In this document: piece by piece, positions 25,486-34,605 of the stretch
Position numbering within the stretch: the first letter of the stretch is position 1
Layout of the letters: every line of letters starts with the position of its first letter
Assembly: GCA_947462925.1 (NCBI GenBank)
Contig: CANHQP010000031.1
Location: 1-40,148, forward strand
Reading direction: 5' to 3'
DNA: 40,148 nt
Source: Flavobacteriia bacterium
Lineage (GTDB): Bacteria > Bacteroidota > Bacteroidia > Flavobacteriales_D > Crocinitomicaceae
Made by a program: the position numbers and the translations under genes
Notes under the pieces: generated by a model
What the model saw: the letters and a program-made list of their open reading frames with translations, nothing else
Databases searched by the model: none
What the model was told of the DNA's origin: nothing

Positions 25486-26370
25486 TTATTTGTTAAGTCC
25501 AATTCCAACTGATGTCATTGACAAAGAGCCCGCCATGGTGTAGTCGTTGAAAATCGAAATTTCTTCATCATTTTTCGCCAAACCCAAGATATACATCAAA
25601 GGATAGTAATGATCTGGTGTTGGGATTGCTAATTTAGCGCCAGAACTTAAATTTTGATAATCCATCATGGCTTTAAAATCACGGTCTAAAATTTTCTTTT
25701 TCATGATTTCATTGGTTTCAATCGCCCAATCATATCCGTAATTGGTTTCGTTCATTTTATCCCAAGCGACCATGCCCAAATTGTGAATCATATTGCCACT
25801 TCCAACAATTAAAACTCCTTTTGTACGCAGTTTTTCCAAATATTTCGCGAGCTCAAAATGATACGAGGCGTGTTTTCCATAATCTATACTCAGTTGAATT
25901 ACAGGGACATCTGCCAAGGGGTACATTTTGTTTAAAATTGACCAGGTTCCATGATCTAATCCCCATTCTTCATCCAGTTTCAAAACATTCTCGGGAAATA
26001 ACAAAGTAGTTTCTTTGGCCAAATCCGGTGCACCTAGTGCTGGATATTGCACATCGAAAAGAGATTGCGGAAATCCGCCGAAATCATGAATAGTTGCAGG
26101 CTTTTCAACGTGAGTGATATAACTTCCATTAGTCAACCAATGCGCTGAAATACAAATGATCGCTTTTGGTTTTTCAACCTTGTTGGTTATTTCTTGCCAA
26201 TTTTTAGTGTAAACATTGTCTTCAATTGCATTCATCGGCGATCCATGACCAACAAAAAGTACAGGCATTTTTGGTGTGTTTACTTCTTCGTCAATAATCC
26301 ATTTCAGTGAACTTAATCCTAAAATTGCTGATCCTCCCATAATGGTTTGTATAAATGTTTTTCGCTGCAT
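25486..26370 (-). CDS. DODA-type extradiol dioxygenase with signal sequence
   Basis: 294 residues, family of LigB/YgiD-like extradiol ring-opening dioxygenases (4,5-DOPA dioxygenase). Metal-binding and catalytic histidines are likely H42 (GHGSPMNA), H77 (ISAHWLT), H140 (DHGTWSIL) and H196 (GSGNMIHNLG). The first 25 residues (MQRKTFIQTIMGGSAILGLS) look like a signal peptide, possibly Tat-like but with RK instead of RR; cytoplasmic relatives such as YgiD start near residue 30 of this protein. If exported, the enzyme would act outside the cytoplasm. Divergent from the next gene. Confidence 0.85.
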   Translation of the reverse strand: MQRKTFIQTIMGGSAILGLSSLKWIIDEEVNTPKMPVLFVGHGSPMNAIEDNVYTKNWQEITNKVEKPKAIICISAHWLTNGSYITHVEKPATIHDFGGFPQSLFDVQYPALGAPDLAKETTLLFPENVLKLDEEWGLDHGTWSILNKMYPLADVPVIQLSIDYGKHASYHFELAKYLEKLRTKGVLIVGSGNMIHNLGMVAWDKMNETNYGYDWAIETNEIMKKKILDRDFKAMMDYQNLSSGAKLAIPTPDHYYPLMYILGLAKNDEEISIFNDYTMAGSLSMTSVGIGLNK

Positions 26371-26431
26371 TTGATCAAATAAATACCAAGGTAAATATTT
26401 TTTTTGAATTGAATTATTTTTTAGATAGAAA

Positions 26432-26461
26432 TTGAAACATATTCCTTTATTTTTACTTTTG
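26432..26461 (+). promoter_or_regulatory. Promoter of the gene at 26506
   Basis: TTG at 26432-26434, 19-nt spacer, TACTTTTG at 26454-26461: exact fit to the Bacteroidota consensus, 44 nt ahead of the ATG. Confidence 0.75.
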
Positions 26462-26505
26462 GAACAGTATTTGAATTGCCCCAGAAAATTATTATTAAAA
26501 GTACT

Positions 26506-27540
26506 ATGAAAAAAATATTACAATCTTTGTTAATCGTTCAGCTAAGCATTTTTTGCTTATCTGCTACTGAATTGAATTACAACTGGAAAGTTGGTGCATC
26601 CTACGCTTTCAATGCGTCTGTTGTTGACAATGTGACAACTTCGGCCATGGGCATGAACATGCAAGAAAAATTTACGACTACGACTGATTTTGTCTTATTG
26701 ATCAACGCTGTCAATGCCAAAGGAACTGCTACTGGAACGTTATATTTAACGAGTTTCAAAGTTGTTGATTCTAAAGGAAAAATGTTAGCAAACATCCTGA
26801 ATGTTTCAAAAAATTGCATCAAAAGTGATGTTACAGTTGACAAAAAAGGAAAATTCACCTTTCTAAAGAGAGTTTATTTGATGACAACTGCTACAGGCAA
26901 TGTCTTGGTATATGGAAATGCTACCCAAAATAATGTTCAAGCTGGCGCACAAGTTGGAAATACGAAAGTAGATGTCTATGCCGAATTCGATCCTAAAACA
27001 GGTGCATTGAAAACAGGTTACTCAGCACAAACAATCAAAACAACAAAAAAGGTAGATGTAAAAGTAACAGAAGAGACTGATGAAATTGATGTTTTTCCCT
27101 ATGATTTCTTAGAGTTTTTAGCTGTTCCGGAAGGTCAAGTTGCTGCTGGTGACAAGGTAAAAGCAACCGTTGGGATGTATCAAATTGATATTTTGGTAAA
27201 ATCAATGGCGGCCGGAATTGCTTCGATAGACAACTCTATTAGCACAGATAAAAGCAAAGATATGTTTGGTGGTGGAGCCGAAGGACAAACTAGCGAAGGA
27301 AATTTCAATATGGGAATGGGTGGTTTGGAAAGCATGGAAGATGTTGAATTAACGACTGAAGACCAAATGGCTTTAGGTTCTGCAAAAGCGATGTCGCCAA
27401 AAATGTCAGGAAAAATCACCACAACTTTCGATTACACGAATGGTATGTTTCAAAATGTTAAGGGAAATCTAAATACTGAAGTTGATATGATGGGCGTTAA
27501 AATGACTGTCAATTCAGTTTTGGATATGAAGAAGAAATAA
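26506..27540 (+). CDS. Exported protein of unknown function (possibly DUF6263-like)
   Basis: 344 residues from the ATG at 26506, with a signal peptide (MKKILQSLLIVQLSIFCLSA). An upstream in-frame TTG would add ten residues and spoil the signal. The mature protein is beta-rich and begins ELNYNWKVGASYAFNA, with a low-complexity Gly/Met stretch (GGGAEGQTSEGNFNMGMGG) around residues 255-275. It resembles a family of Bacteroidota proteins of unknown function that I associate with DUF6263; this is weak. Likely periplasmic or outer-membrane associated. It has its own promoter and terminator, so it forms a single-gene unit. Confidence 0.8.
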   Translation: MKKILQSLLIVQLSIFCLSATELNYNWKVGASYAFNASVVDNVTTSAMGMNMQEKFTTTTDFVLLINAVNAKGTATGTLYLTSFKVVDSKGKMLANILNVSKNCIKSDVTVDKKGKFTFLKRVYLMTTATGNVLVYGNATQNNVQAGAQVGNTKVDVYAEFDPKTGALKTGYSAQTIKTTKKVDVKVTEETDEIDVFPYDFLEFLAVPEGQVAAGDKVKATVGMYQIDILVKSMAAGIASIDNSISTDKSKDMFGGGAEGQTSEGNFNMGMGGLESMEDVELTTEDQMALGSAKAMSPKMSGKITTTFDYTNGMFQNVKGNLNTEVDMMGVKMTVNSVLDMKKK

Positions 27541-27565
27541 TTTTTCAATGATTTGATAATGAAAT

Positions 27566-27595
27566 AGCTGTTTCCTTTTGGAGGCAGCTTTTTTT
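27566..27595 (+). terminator. Terminator of the gene at 26506
   Basis: AGCTGTTTCC (27566-27575) pairs with GGAGGCAGCT (27580-27589) with two G-U pairs, TTTT loop, then a T run. Confidence 0.85.
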
Positions 27596-27657
27596 ATTTG
27601 CTATTTCTATTTTCTAGTGAAATATAACAATGGCATTTTGTTAGGATTGGTTCCAAA

Positions 27658-27685
27658 TTGTTGTTTTTTATTGTTTTTATCTTTT
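27658..27685 (+). promoter_or_regulatory. Possible promoter of the PKD protein gene
   Basis: TTG at 27658-27660, 17-nt spacer, TATCTTTT at 27678-27685 (seven of eight match to TAnnTTTG). Weak, in a T-rich stretch. Confidence 0.35.
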
Positions 27686-27728
27686 TTTATTGTAAATTCA
27701 TATCAAAATTTAATTAATAATTTCTTTT

Positions 27729-29459
27729 ATGAAGCATTTATTTACTTTAATCACAGTTGTTTGTGTTGTGTTTTTGGGAAGCAATTCCTTTGGACAAATA
27801 TGCACACCAAATACGACTTATACTGCAACAGGAATATACCCTGATACTATGCCGGAAGCAACTGTTTCTCAGTCTTACAACGAAAATATCACTTTTGTAT
27901 TACCGACTGATACAAGCGGTTTTGACTTTTTAAATTTCGAAATTATTTCAATTTCTTTACCTGTTGGTTTGAATTGGGTTTGTAATAACGATGCCAATGG
28001 CTGCAATTACAATCCCCAAGACAACATTTATGGTTGCGTCAATGTTTCTGGAATTCCTTTGCTTGCAGGGGATTACAATATTACAGTTTCTGTTTTGGCA
28101 ACACTCGAAATTGTGGGAGATGTGCCAACAACATTTGAAGTATTTATGAGAGTTAATCCAGCTCAAACAAACACCACGAATGATGGTTTTTCAATGTCTG
28201 GTTTTTCAGGTTGTACCCCTGTAACGGTTGAGTTTACAAATAATAATCCTGGATTGCTACAGTACGCTTGGAATTTCGGAAATGGAAACCAATCCGCTGC
28301 AGAAAATCCTGCACCACAGGTATACACAACTCCGGGTGAGTATGTGGTTAACTACCAAGCTTGGGATAATTTAACTACGGTGAATGTATATACATTAACT
28401 GGCGTTACAGTAAATGACATGAGTGGTTATGGTGAAGGTTTTCCATCGTTTGAAAGTGCAGATACCTATTATAAAATTTTTGAAGATGGCGTTCTTTTTG
28501 GTCAATCGTCAATTATTGGAGATACTGATCCGCCGGTTTCGTGGACGACAAGTAGCTTATTAGACCCTACAAAAACTTACACAATTGAAATTTGGGATTC
28601 CGATGCAGGAGAATTAGGTTTTGGTGCAGATGATTACATGGGAATTCATACCATGAACATCGGAGGCTGTAATGGTTGTGCAGCTGGTTCTGCAAACATT
28701 GACTATTCGATTACTTTGCAAACAATTTTGCCTGTGCCTTCAGTTATTTCCGTGGACACAATTCGTGTATATGCTTTTCCTGGTGTACCAAATATTTATT
28801 TCGATTCCATTAACCATACTTTACATACAGATTCGATAAACAACGATATTCAGTGGTATTTTGAAGGAAGTCCTATCGCTGGAGCAACAGATGCTTCATT
28901 GGTAATTGATAATTCAGGTGATTATTCACTTGTTGCTATAAGTGGTGGTGGTTGCGTTGCATTTTCTGATACTTTACTAGCTGTTTACTGTAATCAAGTT
29001 GCTCCAGTAATCACTCAAAGTGGAACAGAATTGTCAGTGAACAATATTAATGGAGATTTGGTACAATGGTATTTGAACGGAAATGCCATTCCAAACGCAG
29101 TATCAAATACGCTACCAATCACAAACGGAGGAAATTATACAGTCGTTTTAACCACCGATTTAGGTTGTGCGTATGAATCTGCTGTCTACAATTCCACGTT
29201 GGGCATTAATATGATTGAGAAGAAACCATTTGCGATTTTCCCAAATCCATCTGAGGGGATTGTTTACATGAAGGTTAATGTTATAGACAATGCCTTCAAT
29301 GTTTGTGTGCGTGATATGTCTGGAAGGATTGTGAAAACAATTAGTTCCAAAGACGAACTGACTGGAGGAATTAATTTATTAGAGTATGGTAAAGGAGTTT
29401 ATTTCTTAGAAGTAAATTTTTCTAATCATCAATACGTTGAAAGAATTGTTATCAAATAA
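27729..29459 (+). CDS. Secreted protein with PKD domain and T9SS sorting domain
   Basis: 576 residues. Signal peptide at the N-terminus (MKHLFTLITVVCVVFLGSNS). A PKD domain at about 145-235 contains YAWNFGNGNQSAAENPAP and GEYVVNYQAWD. The middle holds two Ig-like segments with IQWYFEGSPIAGATDA and VQWYLNGNAIPNAVSN, a common design in Bacteroidota adhesins and extracellular proteins. The last 75 residues form a type A T9SS C-terminal domain (FAIFPNPSEGIVYMKV ... GKGVYFLEV), which directs export by the type IX system encoded downstream and is removed or used for attachment at the surface. Cargo function unknown. Confidence 0.92.
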   Translation: MKHLFTLITVVCVVFLGSNSFGQICTPNTTYTATGIYPDTMPEATVSQSYNENITFVLPTDTSGFDFLNFEIISISLPVGLNWVCNNDANGCNYNPQDNIYGCVNVSGIPLLAGDYNITVSVLATLEIVGDVPTTFEVFMRVNPAQTNTTNDGFSMSGFSGCTPVTVEFTNNNPGLLQYAWNFGNGNQSAAENPAPQVYTTPGEYVVNYQAWDNLTTVNVYTLTGVTVNDMSGYGEGFPSFESADTYYKIFEDGVLFGQSSIIGDTDPPVSWTTSSLLDPTKTYTIEIWDSDAGELGFGADDYMGIHTMNIGGCNGCAAGSANIDYSITLQTILPVPSVISVDTIRVYAFPGVPNIYFDSINHTLHTDSINNDIQWYFEGSPIAGATDASLVIDNSGDYSLVAISGGGCVAFSDTLLAVYCNQVAPVITQSGTELSVNNINGDLVQWYLNGNAIPNAVSNTLPITNGGNYTVVLTTDLGCAYESAVYNSTLGINMIEKKPFAIFPNPSEGIVYMKVNVIDNAFNVCVRDMSGRIVKTISSKDELTGGINLLEYGKGVYFLEVNFSNHQYVERIVIK

Positions 29460-29483
29460 AAAAATAGATTTGTAATTCAATCG

Positions 29484-29512
29484 AAGCCGCCCAAATTTGG
29501 GCGGCTTTTTTT
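29484..29512 (+). terminator. Terminator after the PKD protein
   Basis: Perfect 24-base palindrome at 29484-29507, AAGCCGCCCAAA and its complement, followed by a T run. Confidence 0.9.
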
Positions 29513-29631
29513 GTAAATGAGTTGTAATTTTTTCTTCATTTTACATTTTAGTTCCATAAACAATGCATCTCCTTTTTTGTGAAAAAAGGGCTCTATTAAC
29601 AAGTAGTAATGGATAATAAAAAAAAATGGAT

Positions 29632-29662
29632 TTGTTTTTTGAATAGAATTACGCTTATTTTG
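29632..29662 (+). promoter_or_regulatory. Possible promoter of topA
   Basis: TTG at 29632-29634, 20-nt spacer, TTATTTTG at 29655-29662 (seven of eight to TAnnTTTG), 40 nt before the ATG. Confidence 0.5.
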
Positions 29663-29701
29663 CACAGCTTTTAAAGCAAATCATTTAAAATAAATCAGCT
29701 C

Positions 29702-32125
29702 ATGGCCAAAAATTTAGTAATAGTCGAGTCACCTGCAAAGGCAAAAACCATTGAAGGATACCTCGGGAAAGATTTTGTTGTAAAATCAAGTTATGGGCAT
29801 GTTAGAGATTTGGCAAAGAAAGGAATAGCGATAGAGATAGAGAATGATTTCAAACCTAATTATGAAGTCTCTCCCGACAAAAAAGCCATTGTTTCAGAAT
29901 TGAAAAAGTTAACCAAAGAAGCAGATGTTGTTTGGTTAGCAACGGATGAGGACCGCGAGGGAGAAGCAATTTCTTGGCACTTGTACGAAACACTAGACTT
30001 AAAAAAGAAAGTAACCAAAAGAATTACCTTTAACGAAATTACCAAATCTGCAATTTTAAAAGCAATCGATAAGCCAAGAAATATCAATCAAGAGCTAGTT
30101 AATGCGCAGCAAGCAAGACGTGTTCTGGATAGATTAGTTGGATTTGAACTTTCACCAGTATTATGGAAAAAGGTTAGACCAAGTTTATCTGCAGGTCGTG
30201 TTCAATCAGTTGCTGTAAGATTAATAGTAGAAAGAGAAAAAGAAATCATGGGTTTTCACTCTGAGTCTTTTTATAAAATTCAAGGTGTTTTCCTAAAAGG
30301 AAAAGAAAAAATAAAAGCTGAAGTTAGTCGTAACATGGGCACAGATACTGAAGTGAAAGAATTTTTATCTTTGTGTCAAGAAACTAATTTTGAAGTGTTA
30401 GATGTTCAAATGAAACCAGCAACCAAAACACCTGCTGTTCCATTTACCACTTCAACTTTACAACAAGAAGCAAGTTTGAAATTAGGCTTTTCAGTTTCAA
30501 GAACAATGTCAGTTGCACAGCGTTTGTATGAAGCTGGAAAAATCACTTATATGAGAACAGATTCAGTGAATTTGTCTCAAACAGCTATCGATGGTGCTGA
30601 AGCAGAAATCAAAAGGGCTTATGGTGCAAATTATTCAAAGCCGACAAAATACCAAACTAAAAACGCCAATGCACAAGAAGCTCACGAAGCAATTAGACCA
30701 ACGGATTTTAGTGCACATTCAATTTCAGGAGAATCTGATGAGGTAAGATTATACGATTTAATTTGGAAACGTTCAATAGCTTCACAAATGAGCCATGCTC
30801 AGCTTGAGCGAACGACCATTAAAATTGGAGCTTCCAAATTGCCAGAAGTTTTCACTGCAAAAGGAGAAGTAATCAAATTTGATGGTTTCTTAAAAGTTTA
30901 TTTAGAATCATCTGCTGATGAAGAAGAAGACGATGAAAAAGAAGATACTGAAGGATTGCTTCCGGCAGTTGTTGTTGGAGAGAATTTGAATAGAGAGGTC
31001 ATCAAAGCAACCGAACGATTTACAAGAGCTGCACCTAGATATGTTGAAGCGTCTTTGGTTAAAAAATTAGAAGAGTTAGGAATTGGTCGTCCGTCAACTT
31101 ATGCGCCAACTATTTCGACTATCCAAAAAAGAGGATATGTTGAGAAAAAAGAACGTGAAGGTGAAGAAAGAGCGTTTGCTTATTTTGAATTGAAGGATCA
31201 ATCAATTATTGAATCGAAGAAAACTGAGATTACGGGGAAAGAAAAGAACAAACTTTCTCCAACTGATATAGGAATTGTTGTAACTGATTTTTTGGTTGAA
31301 CATTTCGACAGAATCATGGATTACCATTTCACAGCAAAAGTGGAAGCGCAATTTGATGAGATTGCAAAAGGAATGATAGAGTGGACCAAAATGATTCACG
31401 ATTTTTACAGCCCTTTTCATTTAAATGTGGAAGATACGTTAGAGAACTCTGAAAGAGCGACTGGCGAGCGAGAATTAGGATTTCATCCAGTTTCAGGAAA
31501 GAAAATCATTGTGCGTATCGGGAGATTTGGACCGATGGTTCAAGTGGGAGATGAAAAAGAAGATGGCGAGAAGCCACAATTTGCTTCTTTGAGAGGAGAG
31601 CAATCTATCAATTCGATTACCCTTGAGGATGCCTTAGAATTATTCAAATTACCAAGAACATTAGGGGAGTTTGAAGATTTAACTGTGAAAGCAAACATTG
31701 GAAGGTTTGGTCCGTATTTGCAACATGGAAAAGCATTTATTTCCTTAAAGAAAGAGGATGATCCAATGACAATAGATTTAGCAAGAGCAGAAGAATTAAT
31801 CTTGATCAAGAGAGAAGACGATGCTAACAAAATCATTAAAATCTTTCCAGAAAGAGAAGATCTGCAATTGTTAAATGGACGCTGGGGCGCCTATTTGAAA
31901 ATAGGAAAAGACAATTATAAATTGCCGAAAGACATTGTTGTAGAAGATTTAACATTGGAGCAATGCTTGGAAATTGCAGAAAATCAACCTGCCCCAAAAC
32001 GCAAACCTGGAAGTAAAGCACCTGCAAAATCAACAACAGTTGCAAAGGCAAAGCCAGCAGCTAAAACGAAGGTCATTGCCAAAAAGAAACCTGTTGCAAA
32101 GAAAAAGCCTGCTGCTAAAAAGTAA
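29702..32125 (+). CDS. topA: DNA topoisomerase I
   Basis: Type IA enzyme that relaxes negative supercoils. 807 residues. The N-terminal Toprim domain begins KNLVIVESPAKAKTIEGYLG and holds the acidic DEDREGEAI motif. The catalytic tyrosine is Y283 in ITYMRTDSVNLS. LGIGRPSTYAPTI is a further signature. The C-terminal region has no Cys4 zinc fingers; instead it has topoisomerase C-terminal repeats (GRFGPMVQVG, GRFGPYLQHG, GRWGAYLKIG) and a 40-residue Lys/Ala/Pro tail, a histone-H1-like extension likely to bind DNA non-specifically. Followed 43 nt later by an arginase-like gene, a neighbourhood I recall in flavobacteria next to the gld genes. Confidence 0.96.
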   Translation: MAKNLVIVESPAKAKTIEGYLGKDFVVKSSYGHVRDLAKKGIAIEIENDFKPNYEVSPDKKAIVSELKKLTKEADVVWLATDEDREGEAISWHLYETLDLKKKVTKRITFNEITKSAILKAIDKPRNINQELVNAQQARRVLDRLVGFELSPVLWKKVRPSLSAGRVQSVAVRLIVEREKEIMGFHSESFYKIQGVFLKGKEKIKAEVSRNMGTDTEVKEFLSLCQETNFEVLDVQMKPATKTPAVPFTTSTLQQEASLKLGFSVSRTMSVAQRLYEAGKITYMRTDSVNLSQTAIDGAEAEIKRAYGANYSKPTKYQTKNANAQEAHEAIRPTDFSAHSISGESDEVRLYDLIWKRSIASQMSHAQLERTTIKIGASKLPEVFTAKGEVIKFDGFLKVYLESSADEEEDDEKEDTEGLLPAVVVGENLNREVIKATERFTRAAPRYVEASLVKKLEELGIGRPSTYAPTISTIQKRGYVEKKEREGEERAFAYFELKDQSIIESKKTEITGKEKNKLSPTDIGIVVTDFLVEHFDRIMDYHFTAKVEAQFDEIAKGMIEWTKMIHDFYSPFHLNVEDTLENSERATGERELGFHPVSGKKIIVRIGRFGPMVQVGDEKEDGEKPQFASLRGEQSINSITLEDALELFKLPRTLGEFEDLTVKANIGRFGPYLQHGKAFISLKKEDDPMTIDLARAEELILIKREDDANKIIKIFPEREDLQLLNGRWGAYLKIGKDNYKLPKDIVVEDLTLEQCLEIAENQPAPKRKPGSKAPAKSTTVAKAKPAAKTKVIAKKKPVAKKKPAAKK

Positions 32126-32168
32126 GTAGTTGGATATTTAATTGATATTAATTAGACCATTTTAAAAG

Positions 32169-33323
32169 ATGAAAGATATTTCAATTTATTTTCAGCCTGT
32201 CGAAGCTTTAGAAGCAAAAAGCGAATCTTTGGGTAGTGTTATTCAAATTCATACGGAAGGAAATTTTCCTGACTTGAAAAAAAACGGGATTGCTATTTTT
32301 TATTGTCCTGAATTCAGAAATGGTGAAGAACAGCTTCACCAAAAACGAGATGATCGATTTAGGAATGATTTGTGGGATTTATTTCCTGGACTCTCTTGGT
32401 CCTTTGAGATTTATGATTTAGGTACGATCCTTCCAGGAGAGAATATCAATGATACTTATTTCGCCATTTCGGCAGTAGTTGCTGAATTGGTTAAAGCTCA
32501 AGTTATTCCTTTAATGATTGGTGGAACGCAAGATTTAACCTTTCCATTATATCAGGCATACCAGCAATTAGAGCAAACGGTTAATTTGGTCGCGGTTGAT
32601 TCCAAGTTTGATTTAGGCTCTCCAGAAGAGCAAATCAGTAAAGATGGATACTTGAGTCAAATCTTGATGCATAGACCATGCTTTTTATTTAATCATAGCT
32701 CCATTGGAATTCAATTGCCATTTGTAAGGCAAACTGAAGTTGACTTATTTGAGAAATTGTATTTTGATGCATGCAGATTAGGCGAATATAATGCCAATTA
32801 CAAGGTCGCTGAGCCTTTGATAAGAAATGCCGACATCATGAGTTTGGATTTACAATCAATAAGAAGCTCCGATTTTAAAGGAGATTTTTACAACTCGCCA
32901 AATGGTTTTTATGCAGATCAAATTTGTCAAATTGTCCGATATGCTGGAATCAGCGATAAATTGACCAGCTTTGGAATATTCAATTTATTACCAGGAAATA
33001 TTACTGAAAGTTCAAACCAATTGGTAGCTCAGATAATTTGGTATTTTTTAGATGGTATCTCTCAAAGAAAGGGAGATTTTCCAATCGGAAGCAAAAAAGA
33101 TTATTTAAAATTTATTGTTCACATGGAATCATATGAAAACGATTTAGTTTTTTATAAGAGTAATAAATCAGATCGTTGGTGGATGGAAGTTCCTTATCCC
33201 TTAAAATCTGGAGTGAGATTTGAAAGACATCACATGGTGCCATGTAACCACGAAGATTATCAGTTGGCTATGCAAAATGAAATGCCCGATTTATGGTGGA
33301 AAACTTTCCAGAAATTGAGTTAA
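32169..33323 (+). CDS. Arginase-fold protein with degenerate metal site
   Basis: 384 residues, ureohydrolase/formimidoylglutamase fold. The usual metal-ligand motifs appear at the right places but are altered: GG-D-H becomes MIGGTQDL with Q121 in the His position, D-x-H-x-D becomes VDSKFDLG (D144, K146, D148), and S-x-D-x-D becomes SLDLQSI (D227 kept, Q229 replacing Asp). Three of the six ligands are lost, so hydrolase activity is doubtful. The neighbourhood (topA upstream, porP-gldKLMN downstream) is, from memory, kept in flavobacteria, suggesting a role other than arginine or histidine breakdown. No hut genes are present. Confidence 0.8.
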   Translation: MKDISIYFQPVEALEAKSESLGSVIQIHTEGNFPDLKKNGIAIFYCPEFRNGEEQLHQKRDDRFRNDLWDLFPGLSWSFEIYDLGTILPGENINDTYFAISAVVAELVKAQVIPLMIGGTQDLTFPLYQAYQQLEQTVNLVAVDSKFDLGSPEEQISKDGYLSQILMHRPCFLFNHSSIGIQLPFVRQTEVDLFEKLYFDACRLGEYNANYKVAEPLIRNADIMSLDLQSIRSSDFKGDFYNSPNGFYADQICQIVRYAGISDKLTSFGIFNLLPGNITESSNQLVAQIIWYFLDGISQRKGDFPIGSKKDYLKFIVHMESYENDLVFYKSNKSDRWWMEVPYPLKSGVRFERHHMVPCNHEDYQLAMQNEMPDLWWKTFQKLS

Positions 33324-33389
33324 TTTTTTACGTTATACGTAACAATTAGTTAGTTTTAACGTTTCAAGACGTTGAGAATAACTGAGAGG

Positions 33390-33420
33390 TTGCAAAAGAT
33401 AAATTAATTGTTTATTTTCG
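33390..33420 (+). promoter_or_regulatory. Possible promoter of porP/sprF
   Basis: TTG at 33390-33392, 20-nt spacer, TATTTTCG at 33413-33420 (seven of eight match to TAnnTTTG). It would leave a leader of about 140 nt. A small hairpin TTACGT/ACGTAA lies near 33328-33342, upstream of it. Confidence 0.4.
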
Positions 33421-33565
33421 TACTTAATCAACAACATCTTGTGGAAAACCAATAAGTTTTTCACAAAAAATTTAAAATGTAAAGAAAATTAATTATTTTA
33501 GTGCCCAATTGGGAGCCTATTCGAAGGTTTTCGAGGTATTAATTACATGCAAACTAACGCTGTTT

Positions 33566-34489
33566 ATGAAGAAAAGACTACTTGCATTATCTGCTTTTGT
33601 TGTACTAACCACGGGGGTTTCCTTTGGTCAACAAGACAAATTATTGACTCATTTCATTTATGATAAAATGAGTTTAAATCCAGGTTCAACAGGAATGGAT
33701 GACGGGATTTGTGGTACTATGATTTACAGAAATCAATGGGATAAAGTAAATGGAGCGCCAAATTCTGCTGTTTTTAATGCTGAAGCTAATTTGAACCGTT
33801 TTATTCCAGGTGGGGCAGGTATTTCTATTTACCATGATGCAATCGGTTTTAACCGACAAAATAGTGCTTTGTTAAATTATTCATATCCTATTGACTTGAA
33901 CGAACATGTTTTAGGTATTGGAGTAGGGATTGGGATTCTGAATTTAGGTGTAGATCCGACTTGGATTCCACCAGTAACAATGGTCGATCCTTCTTTACCA
34001 GGAAAGACTTCAGGGACAACTTTCGATGTAAACGCGGGTTTGTTCTTCAAAAAGAAAAATAATAATTATTATTTTGGATTATCGTCGACACACTTGTCTG
34101 GTTCTCAAATTAAATCTTTATTCTATACTAATTCCCGTCACTACATTGCAATGGGAGGATATAGATTCTTAGATTTGTTCGGAACTTCTAAAGATTTAGA
34201 TATTCAAGTTATGTCTAGAACCGATTTAGTTAAATTTTCTGCTGATGTGAATATTCGTTACGTACATCAAGGTAAATTCTATGGAGGTTTAACATACCGT
34301 ACGAGTGATGCAGTTGCTGTAATGGCAGGTTTTACACCTGTTAAAAATTTTACTGTTGGTTATTCATACGATTTAACAATAAATCAATTGTCTAGTATCT
34401 CAAGAGGTACGCATGAAGTAGTGGTTAAATACTGTTATTTCTTGCCTCCTCCTCCAGTTCACAAGTCAAAACATCCTCGTTGGTTGTAA
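33566..34489 (+). CDS. Type IX secretion outer-membrane protein, PorP/SprF family
   Basis: 307 residues from the ATG at 33566, with signal peptide MKKRLLALSAFVVLTTGVSF. The mature protein has the PorP/SprF pattern: QQDKLLTHFIYDKMSLNPGS, repeated amphipathic beta strands, and a C-terminal YDLTINQLSSISRGTHEVVV, typical of an outer-membrane barrel. Proteins of this family pair with SprE- or PorE-like periplasmic partners and are required for secretion and gliding in flavobacteria. It sits directly upstream of gldK, the standard arrangement. The longer frame from 33509 adds residues ahead of the signal peptide and is rejected. Confidence 0.93.
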   Translation: MKKRLLALSAFVVLTTGVSFGQQDKLLTHFIYDKMSLNPGSTGMDDGICGTMIYRNQWDKVNGAPNSAVFNAEANLNRFIPGGAGISIYHDAIGFNRQNSALLNYSYPIDLNEHVLGIGVGIGILNLGVDPTWIPPVTMVDPSLPGKTSGTTFDVNAGLFFKKKNNNYYFGLSSTHLSGSQIKSLFYTNSRHYIAMGGYRFLDLFGTSKDLDIQVMSRTDLVKFSADVNIRYVHQGKFYGGLTYRTSDAVAVMAGFTPVKNFTVGYSYDLTINQLSSISRGTHEVVVKYCYFLPPPPVHKSKHPRWL

Positions 34490-34515
34490 AATTCAAAAAA
34501 AATTATAAATCTTTG
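34484..34515 (+). promoter_or_regulatory. Possible promoter of gldK
   Basis: TTG at 34484-34486, inside the end of the porP/sprF gene, 21-nt spacer, AATCTTTG at 34508-34515 (seven of eight match). Weak. Confidence 0.3.
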
Positions 34516-34605
34516 TAACCATTTTAGAGAGGGTACCGTTATATCAGAAATTACATTGATCCTGTAGATTGTTAATGATATTCCGGTAAATAAAATAGAG
34601 GTAGA

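Noticed and set aside
22506..26370. Phenylacetate degradation cluster
   Set aside because: The reductases resemble PaaE, but no paaA-D, paaG, paaZ or paaK ligase genes are present.
32169..33323. Functional formimidoylglutamase of histidine breakdown
   Set aside because: Three metal ligands are replaced and no hut genes lie nearby.
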